54,924 nt of DNA from an uncultured Burkholderiales bacterium (GCA_903831655.1 CAIKYO010000230.1:1-54924); one strand, 5' to 3'. Positions 1 through 8,320 are shown, counted from the first letter of the stretch. The notes: generated by a model from the sequence alone, not told the origin. Program-made: numbers and translations.

Positions 1-354
1 ACGACCACCGCCGCCGCCGCCGTATCCACCGCCGCCACCGCCGCCGTAACCACCACCGCCGCCACCGCCGCCAAATCCACCACCGGATCTGGGGGGACGA
101 CGAGTCTCCATGGGACGCGCTTCATTGACGACAAGACTACGGCCACCCAAAGGTTGGCCATTCATGCCTTCAATGGCAGCTTGTGCTTCAGCATCGCTAC
201 CCATTTCTACAAAACCAAAACCTTTTGAACGACCGGTGTCGCGTTCCATCATCACTTTTGCGCTTGTAACAGCACCAAATTGACCAAAAGATTGTTCTAA
301 ATCACTGTCTCGCACCGAGTACGGCAGGTTACCCACGTATAGCTTGTTGCCCAT
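1..354 (-). CDS. Glycine-rich RRM RNA-binding protein (3' end cut by window)
   Basis: Reading the minus strand from an ATG at 354 gives an open frame of 118 codons to the window edge with no stop, which is why it is absent from the ORF track. The protein starts MGNKLYVGNLPYSV and has both RNA-binding motifs of a single RRM: RNP2 (LYVGNL, about residues 5-10) and RNP1 (KGFGFVEM, about 44-51). The RRM ends near residue 80. A linker rich in Arg and Pro follows, then a glycine-tyrosine repeat tail (GGGGGYGGG) that runs off the window. An AGGAG ribosome binding site lies 8 bases before the ATG. Bacterial proteins of this build bind single-stranded RNA and are often cold-induced; the target here is unknown. 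Confidence 0.93.
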   Translation of the reverse strand, partial: MGNKLYVGNLPYSVRDSDLEQSFGQFGAVTSAKVMMERDTGRSKGFGFVEMGSDAEAQAAIEGMNGQPLGGRSLVVNEARPMETRRPPRSGGGFGGGGGGGGYGGGGGGGYGGGGGGR

Positions 355-708
355 GAAAAGGGACTCCTAAAAAACACAATAACAAAGCGATGGGGTCCCA
401 AAGCACAACGCAAGAAAAAAAGCGGGGGCGCGAAACTGACCGATCACCAAACATGCATTACCTTTTTCAAATAATGAAAATAAGTATGCTTAATCATTAT
501 GTATCAATATTGCATTTTGACTATAGGGATGACCTAGAAATCACCAAAAGAGTGTTTAAATACCACAAAAAATCCAACAAATTGAAAAATTAATCCAAAA
601 GAAAACAAAAAAACACGATCCTGCCAAAGGGGAATAAAAAAGAATACACAAAAATCCAAAGTAGAGCATGTCAAAATAGCGCAATGTTCAATATCGGTTT
701 CGTATTTC
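355..708. other. Gene-free AT-rich divergent intergenic region
   Basis: About 350 bases separate the RRM gene (minus) from metX (plus). The stretch is clearly more AT-rich than its surroundings, with many A and T runs. The two ORFs listed across it (390-593 plus, 534-863 minus) have no recognisable motif and no convincing ribosome binding site, so I read it as regulatory DNA holding the two divergent promoters. The RRM gene would have a leader of over 100 bases if its promoter is in the AT-rich part, as is common for cold-regulated genes (inference). I cannot name a convincing -35/-10 pair. Confidence 0.6.
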
Positions 709-1860
709 ATGACGCTCATTGCTGAAGCCAAGAAAATGCATTTTTCAGAGCCATTGCCGCTGCAAAGTGGTTTGGTTTTGGGTGCGTACGATTTGGCGTA
801 TGAAACGTATGGACAGCTCAATGCAGATAAAAGCAATGCCATTTTGATCTGCCACGCGCTCAATGCCTCCCATCATGTTGCGGGTGTCTATGACAATGAG
901 CTCAACAATGTGGGCTGGTGGGATAACATGATTGGTCCAGGAAAGCCAATAGATACAAATCGATTTTTTGTAATTGGCGTCAACAACCTAGGATCTTGCT
1001 TTGGCTCGACTGGCCCCAAGGATATCAATCCGCAGACCCATCAAGCTTATGGTGCAGACTTTCCCGTTGTAACCGTAGAGGATTGGGTTGACTCACAAGA
1101 GCGCTTGGTGAGTGCGCTGGGAATAGATTGTTTGCTGGCCGTGATGGGCGGTAGCTTAGGAGGCATGCAGGTGCTGTCTTGGAGCATTCGGTTTCCCTCT
1201 AGACTTCAGCACGCGGTCGTGATTGCAAGTGCTCCCAACTTAACGGCAGAAAACATTGCCTTTAATGAGGTGGCCAGGCGAGCAATTGTTACGGACCCTC
1301 AGTTTCATGAAGGTCATTTTTACCGACATGGTGTTGTACCCCACAGGGGATTGAGAATTGCGCGCATGATTGGTCACATCACATACTTAAGTGATGATGT
1401 GATGAACACACGATTTGGTAGAGGATTACAAAGAGCTAAGATGGCGCTTCAAGCCGGTGAGGGCAATGGCAGTGAGCTCGATTTTTTGTACACGACACAG
1501 GACGTCGAATTTCAAATCGAGAGTTATTTAAGACACCAAGGAGACAAGTTTGCCGACTACTTTGACGCAAACACCTATTTGTTGATCACCCGAGCACTCG
1601 ATTATTTTGATCCTGCAAGAATGCATGGTGGACAACTCAGCCAAGCCTTGAAAGATACCAAAGCTAAATTTTTGGTCATCAGCTTCACCACGGACTGGAG
1701 ATTTTCACCAGCCCGCAGCCAAGAAATTGTCAAAGCATTGCTGGACAACAGATGTGCGGTCACCTACGCAAACATCAACGCGCCACACGGACATGATGCA
1801 TTTTTACTTGAAGATGCGCGATACATGACGGTTGTGAAAAACTACTTTGAACAACTTTAA
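709..1860 (+). CDS. metX: Homoserine O-acyltransferase MetX
   Basis: MetX activates homoserine by O-acylation (acetyl or succinyl donor, not decidable here), the first committed step of methionine synthesis in the cytoplasm. The 383-residue protein is full length for the family and has the alpha/beta-hydrolase fold signature: nucleophile Ser149 in MGGSLGGM, an acid in FTTDWRFSP (about residue 329) and His362 in PHGHDAF. The start at 709 gives the usual lead-in before [12 protein letters not shown]; the ribosome binding site is weak, and the ATG at 736 is an alternative. It is followed after 6 bases by metW, the standard metX-metW pair. Confidence 0.95.
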   Translation: MTLIAEAKKMHFSEPLPLQSGLVLGAYDLAYETYGQLNADKSNAILICHALNASHHVAGVYDNELNNVGWWDNMIGPGKPIDTNRFFVIGVNNLGSCFGSTGPKDINPQTHQAYGADFPVVTVEDWVDSQERLVSALGIDCLLAVMGGSLGGMQVLSWSIRFPSRLQHAVVIASAPNLTAENIAFNEVARRAIVTDPQFHEGHFYRHGVVPHRGLRIARMIGHITYLSDDVMNTRFGRGLQRAKMALQAGEGNGSELDFLYTTQDVEFQIESYLRHQGDKFADYFDANTYLLITRALDYFDPARMHGGQLSQALKDTKAKFLVISFTTDWRFSPARSQEIVKALLDNRCAVTYANINAPHGHDAFLLEDARYMTVVKNYFEQL

Positions 1861-1866
1861 GGGCTA

Positions 1867-2472
1867 TTGATTTTGGATTCGTCTAAGCAAATCGAGATTT
1901 TGGCCAATTTAATCCCTCCCAAAAGTCGGGTTTTGGATCTGGGATGTGGAGATGGTACTTTTCTTGAATATTTGATTCAAGAGCGGGGATGCTTTGGCTA
2001 CGGCATCGAGCTAGACGATGAAAATGTAGGAATCTGTGTCAAGCGAGGTGTGCATGTTCTCCAATTGGACTTGGAACAAGGATTAAAACTCTTTGAAGAT
2101 CAATCCTTTGACGTGGTTTTACAGATTGATACATTGCAGCACTTAAGAAATGCAGAAATCATGCTCAAAGAGACGGCGCGCGTTGGCAAGATGGGGGTGG
2201 TCACGTTTCCAAACTTTGCCCATTGGCCAAACAGGCTGAGTGTTTTAAACGGTCGCATGCCAGTTACCAAACACTTGCCCTACGAGTGGTATGACACGCC
2301 CAACATTCGCGTTGCCACGTTCAAAGATTTTCAAAGTTTGGCTGAAAAAAATCAGCTCCATATATTGGAAGCATTTGGGATGAAAGATAATCACCGCGTG
2401 CGATATTTTTCGAATTTAAGAGCAAGCACAGCCGTGTTTAAGTTCACGGCTCAAACCACAACACGGGAGTAA
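1867..2472 (+). CDS. metW: Methionine biosynthesis protein MetW (methyltransferase fold)
   Basis: MetW is the partner of MetX; it is required with it for efficient homoserine acylation in several proteobacteria, and its own chemistry is not settled. The 201-residue protein has an S-adenosylmethionine-type motif I (VLDLGCGDGTFLEYL, about residues 22-36) and the conserved FPNFAHWPNRL and LPYEWYDTPNIR blocks. The start is a TTG six bases after metX stops, with AAGGG just upstream; another TTG lies two codons on. Spacing indicates one transcript with metX. Confidence 0.93.
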   Translation: MILDSSKQIEILANLIPPKSRVLDLGCGDGTFLEYLIQERGCFGYGIELDDENVGICVKRGVHVLQLDLEQGLKLFEDQSFDVVLQIDTLQHLRNAEIMLKETARVGKMGVVTFPNFAHWPNRLSVLNGRMPVTKHLPYEWYDTPNIRVATFKDFQSLAEKNQLHILEAFGMKDNHRVRYFSNLRASTAVFKFTAQTTTRE

Positions 2473-2476
2473 AACG

Positions 2477-3166
2477 ATGGGTCAAATGATCGAATTGACA
2501 GCAGCAGATGGATTTAAAAATGAAGCCTACGTGGCTTATCCAAAGGGCAATATTCGCGGCGCAGTTGTTGTGATTCAAGAAATTTTTGGTGTCAATGCGC
2601 ACATCAAAGCGGTGGCCAATGGTTACGCTTTGGCTGGATATTTGGCCATTGCACCCGCAACATTTACAAGAGCCAAAGCAGATGTTGATTTGGGCTACAC
2701 ACCCGAGGACATGAAGGCCGGTTTTGAGCTCAAAATGGCGATCGAAGGCTTGCCTGGCTTGGGTGTGGTGCAAGATATTCAAGCAGCGGTCACCTGGGCG
2801 CAAGCAGAGTCAAAGGGCAAGGTCGGCGTGGTTGGATATTGCTGGGGCGGTTTGCTGACATGGAAGAGTGCAGCCTTGGTCAACGGTCTCAGTGCTGCAG
2901 TGGCTTACTACGGTGGCGGAATGACAGTTGAGCCCGCAATAGAGCTCACGCCCAAGTGTCCTACCATTGCACACTTTGCAGAGAAAGATCACTGGATCAC
3001 GCCTCCGACCATTGAGGCGTTTAAACACAAACATGCAGATGTGCCTGTTTACATGTATGACGCTGATCACGGCTTCAATTGCGACATGAGAGGTGCTTAC
3101 CACGAAGAGTCCGCCAATTTGGCTCTAGAGAGAACTTTGGCGTTTTTCAACACACATTTGGCGTAA
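2477..3166 (+). CDS. Dienelactone hydrolase family protein
   Basis: This is a 229-residue alpha/beta hydrolase of the dienelactone hydrolase family, cytosolic with no signal peptide. The triad is visible: Cys122 in GYCWGG (the cysteine nucleophile typical of the family), Asp in EKDHWI and His in DADHGFNC. The conserved oxyanion region VVVIQEIFGVN is also present. The family hydrolyses dienelactones or other small esters; with no aromatic-degradation genes nearby, a general carboxylesterase role is as likely. It begins four bases after metW with GGGAG upstream, so it is probably co-transcribed with metXW. Confidence 0.88.
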   Translation: MGQMIELTAADGFKNEAYVAYPKGNIRGAVVVIQEIFGVNAHIKAVANGYALAGYLAIAPATFTRAKADVDLGYTPEDMKAGFELKMAIEGLPGLGVVQDIQAAVTWAQAESKGKVGVVGYCWGGLLTWKSAALVNGLSAAVAYYGGGMTVEPAIELTPKCPTIAHFAEKDHWITPPTIEAFKHKHADVPVYMYDADHGFNCDMRGAYHEESANLALERTLAFFNTHLA

Positions 3167-3174
3167 ATTAATAA

Positions 3175-3244
3175 TACCCAGTGCAGGTTAAAAATCGATG
3201 AGTTGAACTTGACCTGTGGGGCGCTCAGGTCATGGGTACTTTTT
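3175..3244 (+). terminator. Nested hairpin with T-run, terminator or attenuator
   Basis: After the hydrolase gene, TACCCA (3175-3180) can pair with TGGGTA (3233-3238), directly followed by CTTTTT. Inside, GACCTG (3211-3216) pairs with CAGGTC (3226-3231). A second copy of CAGGT at 3184-3188 can compete for the same ACCTG. The T-run suggests termination before hemJ; the competing pairing could make it conditional. Confidence 0.55.
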
Positions 3245-3289
3245 AAAGGTTTGGCTCGATTCCATCAAAGACATGTGGAGGCAAATTAA

Positions 3290-3811
3290 TTGCTTTGGAT
3301 CAAAACGTTGCACATAGTTTTTGTGGCAAGTTGGTTTGCAGGACTTTTTTATTTGCCCAGAATATTTGTTAATTTGGCAATGTTGTCAAAAGACGAAGAG
3401 GCGGTATGGGCCAGGCTAATTTTGATGGCCAATAAGTTGCTGCGCTTCACCACCATCTTGATGGTTTTTGCGGTTTTGATGGGCGCAATTTTGTGGCTCT
3501 ACTTCGGAGTGGGTCTTGGTGCAGAGCAAACATGGATGCATGCCAAATTGGCGCTGGTCATAGGTGTTGTCATTTTTCACTGGGTTTGTTATCGACACTT
3601 GAAAAAATTACGCACAGGTGTCAGCGAGCAGTCTCACATTTGGTACCGTTGGTTCAACGAGTTGCCCGTCATTTTGATGTTGCTCATTGTGGCGCTGGTG
3701 GTGCACAAGCCTCTCGATCCAGGATCATTTTTAATGAATGTCCTTTTATGGATATTGGGCATGGTGTTGTTGGTCATGGCTTTAATGAGTATTAAAAAAC
3801 GCATGACATGA
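3290..3811 (+). CDS. hemJ: HemJ-type protoporphyrinogen IX oxidase (CopD/UPF0093-like membrane protein)
   Basis: HemJ oxidises protoporphyrinogen IX to protoporphyrin IX in the inner membrane during heme synthesis. The 173-residue protein has about four hydrophobic segments and the family signatures: LWIKTLHIVFVASWFAGLFY at the N-terminus with the conserved His8, YLPRIFV, and a C-terminal FNELPVILMLLIVALVVHKP block. It is slightly longer than the usual ~145-residue members. The start is TTG with a GGAGG nine bases upstream. It overlaps the next gene by four bases (ATGA). Such proteins are often labelled only 'CopD family'; no copper-resistance genes are present. Confidence 0.75.
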   Translation: MLWIKTLHIVFVASWFAGLFYLPRIFVNLAMLSKDEEAVWARLILMANKLLRFTTILMVFAVLMGAILWLYFGVGLGAEQTWMHAKLALVIGVVIFHWVCYRHLKKLRTGVSEQSHIWYRWFNELPVILMLLIVALVVHKPLDPGSFLMNVLLWILGMVLLVMALMSIKKRMT

Positions 3812-4917
3812 GCTCATTTAGATCATCGGCCACACCCATCAGTGCATTTTTTGTGGCTGTGGTGGTTTATGCAAGCTTGCATCCTTTTGAAGGGTGGCGC
3901 AATCAAGACATCGCACCGTGGGCTTTTCTTTTTGCGCCCATTTCCAGGTATTGGTCGATTTGGGATGTTTTGCTCAATTTATTGGGCTACATTCCGTTGG
4001 GATTGACGCTGACCTTGGCCTTGGTGAGAACCTACAAGGGTCGAACAAAGTGGCTTTGGGGTTGGATGATGGGCAGTGCGCTTTCTTTTGCAATGGAGTG
4101 CACACAAACCTATCTTCCTTCCAGAGTCCCATCGGTTGTTGATTTTGCATTGAACAGTTTAGGCGCACTGATTGGGGCTTGGCTTGCTTACAGTTTTGAG
4201 CGCATGGGTTGGGTGGATGCTTGGTCTCAATTCAAAAAGAGTTGGTTTATTAAGCATTCATCAATGGCGTTGGTCATGCTTTTGATTTGGCCATTGGCAT
4301 TGTTGTTTCCTTTGAAAATTCCATTCGCTACGGGTCAGGTGTTTTGGAGGATTCAAGACTTTCTCTTGGAGTGGTCTGCGGATTCGGCGTTCAGTTGGAT
4401 TACACAGCTCCCTCCATTTGGTTTTTCAGGGCAAGACAACGACTGGACCGTGCTTACCGTGACAACGGGCCTGTTGATGCCATGTTTGTTGATCAATACG
4501 ATCGTATCAAGGCCACTTCGTCGTTATGTTTTGATGCTCTTGATGATGAGTGTTGGTGTCGGCATTGGGGCTTTCTCTGCTTGGCTAAGCTTTGGTACCA
4601 ACCATGTTGCATCTTGGATCAATCAAGACGTTTTAACTGGAATGGGTCTCGCCTTGGTGCTCAGTTTGGGTAGTGGTGGTTTTTCAATGGGGTTGTCAAA
4701 GATTCTCTTGATCACGTGTATTTTGGTGCACGTGTTGTTTGTTAACCCAGGACACCAAGACGTCTATTTGTCACAAACCTTGCTCACATGGGAGCAAAGT
4801 AAGTTTGTTCGTTTCAATGGTTTGGCTCAGTGGTTGGGTTGGATTTGGCCTTATGCGGTGATGATTCACACACTCACAAGAATGAATGAACAAAGAGGAT
4901 TTAAAATCAGAGTATGA
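3808..4917 (+). CDS. VanZ-family membrane protein
   Basis: A 369-residue polytopic membrane protein with about eight hydrophobic segments. The N-terminal third carries the VanZ-like domain, including HPFEGWRNQD, LLNLLGYIPLG and the signature MECTQTYLPSRVPSVVDFAL. The C-terminal half is an additional set of membrane segments without a recognised domain, making the protein longer than minimal VanZ. VanZ itself gives low-level teicoplanin resistance in Gram-positives; the role in proteobacteria is unknown. The start codon overlaps the hemJ stop (ATGA), and the stop overlaps the next start, so translation is probably coupled. Confidence 0.85.
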   Translation: MSSFRSSATPISAFFVAVVVYASLHPFEGWRNQDIAPWAFLFAPISRYWSIWDVLLNLLGYIPLGLTLTLALVRTYKGRTKWLWGWMMGSALSFAMECTQTYLPSRVPSVVDFALNSLGALIGAWLAYSFERMGWVDAWSQFKKSWFIKHSSMALVMLLIWPLALLFPLKIPFATGQVFWRIQDFLLEWSADSAFSWITQLPPFGFSGQDNDWTVLTVTTGLLMPCLLINTIVSRPLRRYVLMLLMMSVGVGIGAFSAWLSFGTNHVASWINQDVLTGMGLALVLSLGSGGFSMGLSKILLITCILVHVLFVNPGHQDVYLSQTLLTWEQSKFVRFNGLAQWLGWIWPYAVMIHTLTRMNEQRGFKIRV

Positions 4918-5246
4918 CGAATCAATCTTACTATCAACACCATGTCTTTTTTTGTTTGAATGAGCGCTCCAATGAGCAGTCATGCGCGCACTACCAAGCT
5001 CAACAAGCCTTTGATCACTGCAAAGCTGGGGTGAAAAAAATGGGCTTGTCAGGACCTGGTGGTGTGAGAGTGAACAAGGCCGGGTGTTTGGATCGATGTG
5101 CAGGCGGGCCTGTGGTGGTGGTGTATCCACAAGAGGTTTGGTATACCTATGTTGACAATGCCGACATCGATGAAATCATTGAAAGTCACTTGAAAAACAA
5201 TGTGCCGGTTGAGCGCTTGATGCTTGCACCAGACGTTGGACGGTGA
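4914..5246 (+). CDS. Thioredoxin-fold (2Fe-2S) ferredoxin-like protein
   Basis: A 110-residue soluble protein of the thioredoxin-like 2Fe-2S ferredoxin family. Four candidate cluster ligands are visible in the family pattern: Cys in HVFFCLNER, Cys in SCAHYQ, and the pair in GCLDRCAGGP. The VVVYPQEVWYTYV strand is also typical. It probably shuttles electrons, partner unknown. It overlaps vanZ by ATGA upstream and the hydrolase by GTGA downstream, so it sits in the middle of a translationally coupled run. Confidence 0.88.
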   Translation: MTNQSYYQHHVFFCLNERSNEQSCAHYQAQQAFDHCKAGVKKMGLSGPGGVRVNKAGCLDRCAGGPVVVVYPQEVWYTYVDNADIDEIIESHLKNNVPVERLMLAPDVGR

Positions 5247-5905
5247 AGATGAATTCGCATTCAAAAAAAACAATGATCTCTGGGCCTGTGGGCTTACTCG
5301 AGGGATTGATAGACGAGCCCAATGAAGAAATTTTGAGTGCCCTTGGCCTTGAAGGCTCACTCGGTACAGCTGTTCTTTTTCATCCCCATCCTTTGCATGG
5401 TGGCTCTATGGATAACAAGGTGATTCAAACCTTGGCCAGGGCACATTTGCAGGCAGGATGGCGCGTGGTTAGATTTAATTTTCGAGGGGTAGGACAAAGC
5501 GAGGGCAGTTACGGCGAGAGCATCGGTGAGCTAGAGGATGCAATGTCTGTCATTCAATCTCAAGCACCGACTGGCGCGTTGTGTTTAGGCGGTTTTTCTT
5601 TTGGTGCGATGACAGCAGCTAGAGCTTTGCATCAGCTCGCAGGTTCCCGAGACATCAAAAAGGTGGTCCTGGTAGGGATTGCAGTGACTCGTTTTGAGGT
5701 GCCTCACATTGATCCCAACTTGCACAACCACACGCTGTTGATTCACGGCAGCGAAGACGATACGGTCCCCTTGAAGCTGGTTATGGATTGGGCTGAGCCG
5801 CAAATTTTGCCAGTGACAGTGGTCCCTCAAACCGGACACTTCTTTCACGGACAACTTCCCCTCTTAAAGGGGTTGGTTCTAAGACATTTGAGTAGCGTGC
5901 TTTAA
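5243..5905 (+). CDS. Alpha/beta hydrolase (COG2945-like)
   Basis: A 220-residue cytosolic alpha/beta hydrolase. HPHPLHGGSMDNKVIQT near residue 49 and FNFRGVGQSEG are signatures of this small hydrolase group. The nucleophile Ser is in GGFSFGAM, the acid in HGSEDDTVP and the His in QTGHFFHGQL. Substrate is unknown. The GTG start overlaps the ferredoxin stop (GTGA); an ATG two codons on is an alternative. It is the last gene of the coupled hemJ-vanZ-ferredoxin run; dacC follows after 53 bases. Confidence 0.88.
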   Translation: MKMNSHSKKTMISGPVGLLEGLIDEPNEEILSALGLEGSLGTAVLFHPHPLHGGSMDNKVIQTLARAHLQAGWRVVRFNFRGVGQSEGSYGESIGELEDAMSVIQSQAPTGALCLGGFSFGAMTAARALHQLAGSRDIKKVVLVGIAVTRFEVPHIDPNLHNHTLLIHGSEDDTVPLKLVMDWAEPQILPVTVVPQTGHFFHGQLPLLKGLVLRHLSSVL

Positions 5906-5958
5906 GGGCAAGCTAAATTTTTGAAGAATACTGAGTTTGAAATTAGGAACAGCAAAAA

Positions 5959-7122
5959 ATGATAAGAACAATAAAAGCGGTGTTGGTCATGGGTGCATTG
6001 ATGTCAATCGCGTCTGTGAATGCACAAATTCAAGGGGTGAACCCACCCGAGGTTGCCGCTCACGCATATATGTTGATAGATGTGACTGCGCACCAAGTTT
6101 TGGCAGAGCACTTGGCCGATGAAGCGGTAGAGCCTGCATCTCTTACAAAGCTGATGACAGCGTATGTTGTTTTTGAAGCTTTGAAGAGCAAAAAAATCGA
6201 TTTGAAACAAGTTTTCCCCATTTCAGTCCGTGCTTGGAAAATGCCAGGATCTAGGATGTTTGTAGATCCCAAGATGACAGTGGCCGTTGAGGACTTGCTC
6301 AAAGGCTTGATTGTGCAGTCTGGCAACGACGCGGCCGTGGCGTTGGCCGAAGGGGTTGGGGGAAGCGTTGAGCACTTTGTTCAAATGATGAACGACCAGG
6401 CGTTGCGATTGGGTATGACGCACACAGTCTATAAGAACCCGGAAGGATTGACCACGGCGGGTCATTTAACGACGGCGCGGGATTTGTCCATTTTGGCGCA
6501 AAGGCTGATGCAAGATTTTCCAGAATACATTGGCTACTACGCCATCAAACGTTATCGATATCCCGGAACGCCCGTTGCCAATGACAACAATCGCAATTTG
6601 TTGTTGTTTCGTGATCCAACGGTGGACGGCTTGAAAACTGGACATACCGATGCGGCAGGTTTTTGTATGATTGCAACAGCAAAGCGCGATGTGCCTGGTT
6701 TTTCAGGTCGTCGACTTTTATCGATCGTGCTGGGATCGGTGAGCGAGAACTCAAGAGCTGCAGAGTCGCAAAAAATTCTAAACTGGGGATACACCGCATT
6801 TGAACCCGTTAAGCTCTTTGATGGCGGGCAGTCGGTGATGAATATTCGACTATGGAAGGGTAAAGAAAGTGAACTTCCTGTTGGAAAAACAACACCCATT
6901 GTGGTGGCTGTTCCTGAAGGGCAGTCCAAGCAATTGACCTCAAAAGTGGAGTTCAAAGACCCCTTGGTTGCACCGGTTCGACAAGGGGCAGGCGTTGCTC
7001 ACTTGAAGTTGTTTCTCTCTGGAGCGTTGATTGGTGACATCGAACTCGAGAGCTTAAAAACAGTAGAAGAAGCATCGATCTTTGGTCGAGCTTGGGATGC
7101 ATTGAGACTCTGGATTAAGTAA
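5959..7122 (+). CDS. dacC: D-alanyl-D-alanine carboxypeptidase (PBP5/6 family)
   Basis: This low-molecular-mass penicillin-binding protein trims the terminal D-Ala from peptidoglycan pentapeptides in the periplasm. The 387-residue protein starts with a Sec signal peptide cleaved near SVNA|QIQG. The active-site motifs are in order: SxxK as SLTK (Ser61, Lys64), SGN in VQSGNDAAV, and KTG in DGLKTGHTD. A C-terminal beta-rich domain follows and the end (IFGRAWDALRLWIK) looks like the amphipathic membrane anchor of the family. AGGA lies about ten bases before the ATG. The dacA/dacC choice of name is by convention only. Confidence 0.92.
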   Translation: MIRTIKAVLVMGALMSIASVNAQIQGVNPPEVAAHAYMLIDVTAHQVLAEHLADEAVEPASLTKLMTAYVVFEALKSKKIDLKQVFPISVRAWKMPGSRMFVDPKMTVAVEDLLKGLIVQSGNDAAVALAEGVGGSVEHFVQMMNDQALRLGMTHTVYKNPEGLTTAGHLTTARDLSILAQRLMQDFPEYIGYYAIKRYRYPGTPVANDNNRNLLLFRDPTVDGLKTGHTDAAGFCMIATAKRDVPGFSGRRLLSIVLGSVSENSRAAESQKILNWGYTAFEPVKLFDGGQSVMNIRLWKGKESELPVGKTTPIVVAVPEGQSKQLTSKVEFKDPLVAPVRQGAGVAHLKLFLSGALIGDIELESLKTVEEASIFGRAWDALRLWIK

Positions 7123-7151
7123 GCACTCACTAACTGCCAGGGCTTAAAAAG

Positions 7152-7180
7152 TTGCCCAAAAACTTTTGAACTGATATACT
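7152..7180 (+). promoter_or_regulatory. Sigma-70-type promoter of the str operon
   Basis: TTGCCC (7152-7157) and TATACT (7175-7180) are separated by 17 bases, a near-consensus housekeeping promoter. It would give a leader of about 60 bases before rpsL. It is the only strong promoter I see between dacC and rpsL, so the str operon probably has its own start. Confidence 0.65.
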
Positions 7181-7245
7181 CGAAGGCTTTCCGCAATTTA
7201 CGGAAAATTTTTTATTCACGAATTTTAACGTTTGGGACGTTTTCA

Positions 7246-7623
7246 ATGCCAACCATTAATCAATTGGTGCGTCATGGGCGCGAGGTCGAAAAGACCAAGT
7301 CAAAAAGCCCTGCGATGCAAAATTCTCCTCAAAGACGAGGAGTCTGTACGCGTGTTTACACAACAACGCCTAAAAAACCTAACTCTGCCTTGCGTAAAGT
7401 TGCCAAAGTTCGTTTAACCAACGGCTTTGAAGTGATTTCATACATTGGTGGTGAAGGTCACAACCTACAAGAGCACTCGGTCGTTTTGGTCCGTGGTGGT
7501 CGTGTAAAAGATTTGCCTGGTGTGAGATATCACATTGTGCGTGGATCATTGGACTTGCAAGGCGTTAAAGACCGCAAGCAATCCAGATCTAAATACGGTG
7601 CTAAGCGTCCTAAGAAGGCTTAA
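7246..7623 (+). CDS. rpsL: 30S ribosomal protein S12
   Basis: S12 sits at the decoding centre of the small subunit and contributes to accuracy. The 125-residue sequence is full length and typical ([13 protein letters not shown] to [10 protein letters not shown]). The loops where streptomycin-resistance changes usually occur, [12 protein letters not shown] and [12 protein letters not shown], carry the wild-type lysines, so no resistance change is seen. It is the first gene of the str operon. In many relatives it follows rpoB-rpoC; here the upstream neighbour is dacC. Confidence 0.98.
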   Translation: MPTINQLVRHGREVEKTKSKSPAMQNSPQRRGVCTRVYTTTPKKPNSALRKVAKVRLTNGFEVISYIGGEGHNLQEHSVVLVRGGRVKDLPGVRYHIVRGSLDLQGVKDRKQSRSKYGAKRPKKA

Positions 7624-7624
7624 A

Positions 7625-7754
7625 GCACCATCGGTGCCTTTTGAGTCTGGCAGGCTCTGAAGGCGAAGTGACACCAAGCCTCAATGGTGGGGCAAGGCGG
7701 TCGAGTAAGTGGGGATTGTTTTTGATCTCCCATGGCGCTTGAAATGAATCAAGC
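7625..7754 (+). promoter_or_regulatory. Structured rpsL-rpsG intercistronic leader
   Basis: The 157-base gap between rpsL and rpsG is long for this operon. It holds a short hairpin right after the rpsL stop (GCACC 7625-7629 with GGTGC 7633-7637, then CTTTT) and a second, GCTTGA (7737-7742) with TCAAGC (7749-7754), about 26 bases before rpsG. In E. coli, S7 represses its own synthesis by binding the rpsL-rpsG spacer; an analogous role here is inference. Confidence 0.4.
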
Positions 7755-7780
7755 CCAACTGAAGCAATAAAGGAAATGAT

Positions 7781-8251
7781 ATGCCACGTCGTCGTGAAGT
7801 CCCAAAACGTGAAATTCTGCCAGATCCCAAGTATGGCAATGTAGAGCTCTCTAAGTTCATGAATGTGATCATGGAGGGTGGTAAAAAAGCGGTTGCAGAG
7901 CGCATCATTTACGGTGCTCTGGAACAAATCGAACAAAAATCAGGCAAAGACCCATTGGAGCTCTTTAGCGTTGCAATCAACAACGTCAAGCCCATGGTTG
8001 AAGTTAAGTCACGCCGTGTAGGTGGTGCGAACTATCAAGTGCCTGTTGAAGTCAGACCCATCCGTCGCTTGGCTTTGTCAATGCGTTGGTTGAAAGAGGC
8101 CGCTCGCAAGAGGGGTGAAAAGTCCATGGCTTTGCGTTTGGCCAACGAGTTACTTGAGGCCTCAGAAGGCCGTGGCGGCGCGATGAAAAAGCGCGATGAA
8201 GTTCACCGCATGGCTGAAGCCAACAAAGCGTTTTCGCACTTCCGCTTCTAA
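7781..8251 (+). CDS. rpsG: 30S ribosomal protein S7
   Basis: S7 nucleates assembly of the 30S head and contacts tRNA in the E site. The 156-residue protein matches the family throughout ([19 protein letters not shown] at the start, [19 protein letters not shown] near the end) and has the usual length. An AAGGAA lies a few bases before the ATG. It lies between two structured spacers, which suggests its expression is adjusted separately from rpsL and fusA. Confidence 0.98.
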   Translation: MPRRREVPKREILPDPKYGNVELSKFMNVIMEGGKKAVAERIIYGALEQIEQKSGKDPLELFSVAINNVKPMVEVKSRRVGGANYQVPVEVRPIRRLALSMRWLKEAARKRGEKSMALRLANELLEASEGRGGAMKKRDEVHRMAEANKAFSHFRF

Positions 8252-8264
8252 TTTCTCTTTTATT

Positions 8265-8320
8265 CAGGCAGGTGTGAAGATCTGGGGCAAAACCCCGTGG
8301 TCGGGCACCCTGCCTGTTTC
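8265..8320 (+). terminator. Bulged hairpin before fusA, terminator-like
   Basis: CAGGCAGG-TG (8265-8274) pairs with CA-CCTGCCTG (8306-8316) over ten base pairs with one bulged C. A second stem, GGGG CAAAA CCCC (8284-8296), sits within the loop. The T-rich run TTTCAATTTATTTTT follows. This has the build of an intrinsic terminator or attenuator between rpsG and fusA. Confidence 0.5.

Noticed and set aside
390-863. ORFs 390-593 (plus) and 534-863 (minus) in the RRM-metX spacer
   Set aside because: No recognisable family, no clear ribosome binding site, low-complexity AT-rich sequence, and the second overlaps the start of metX.
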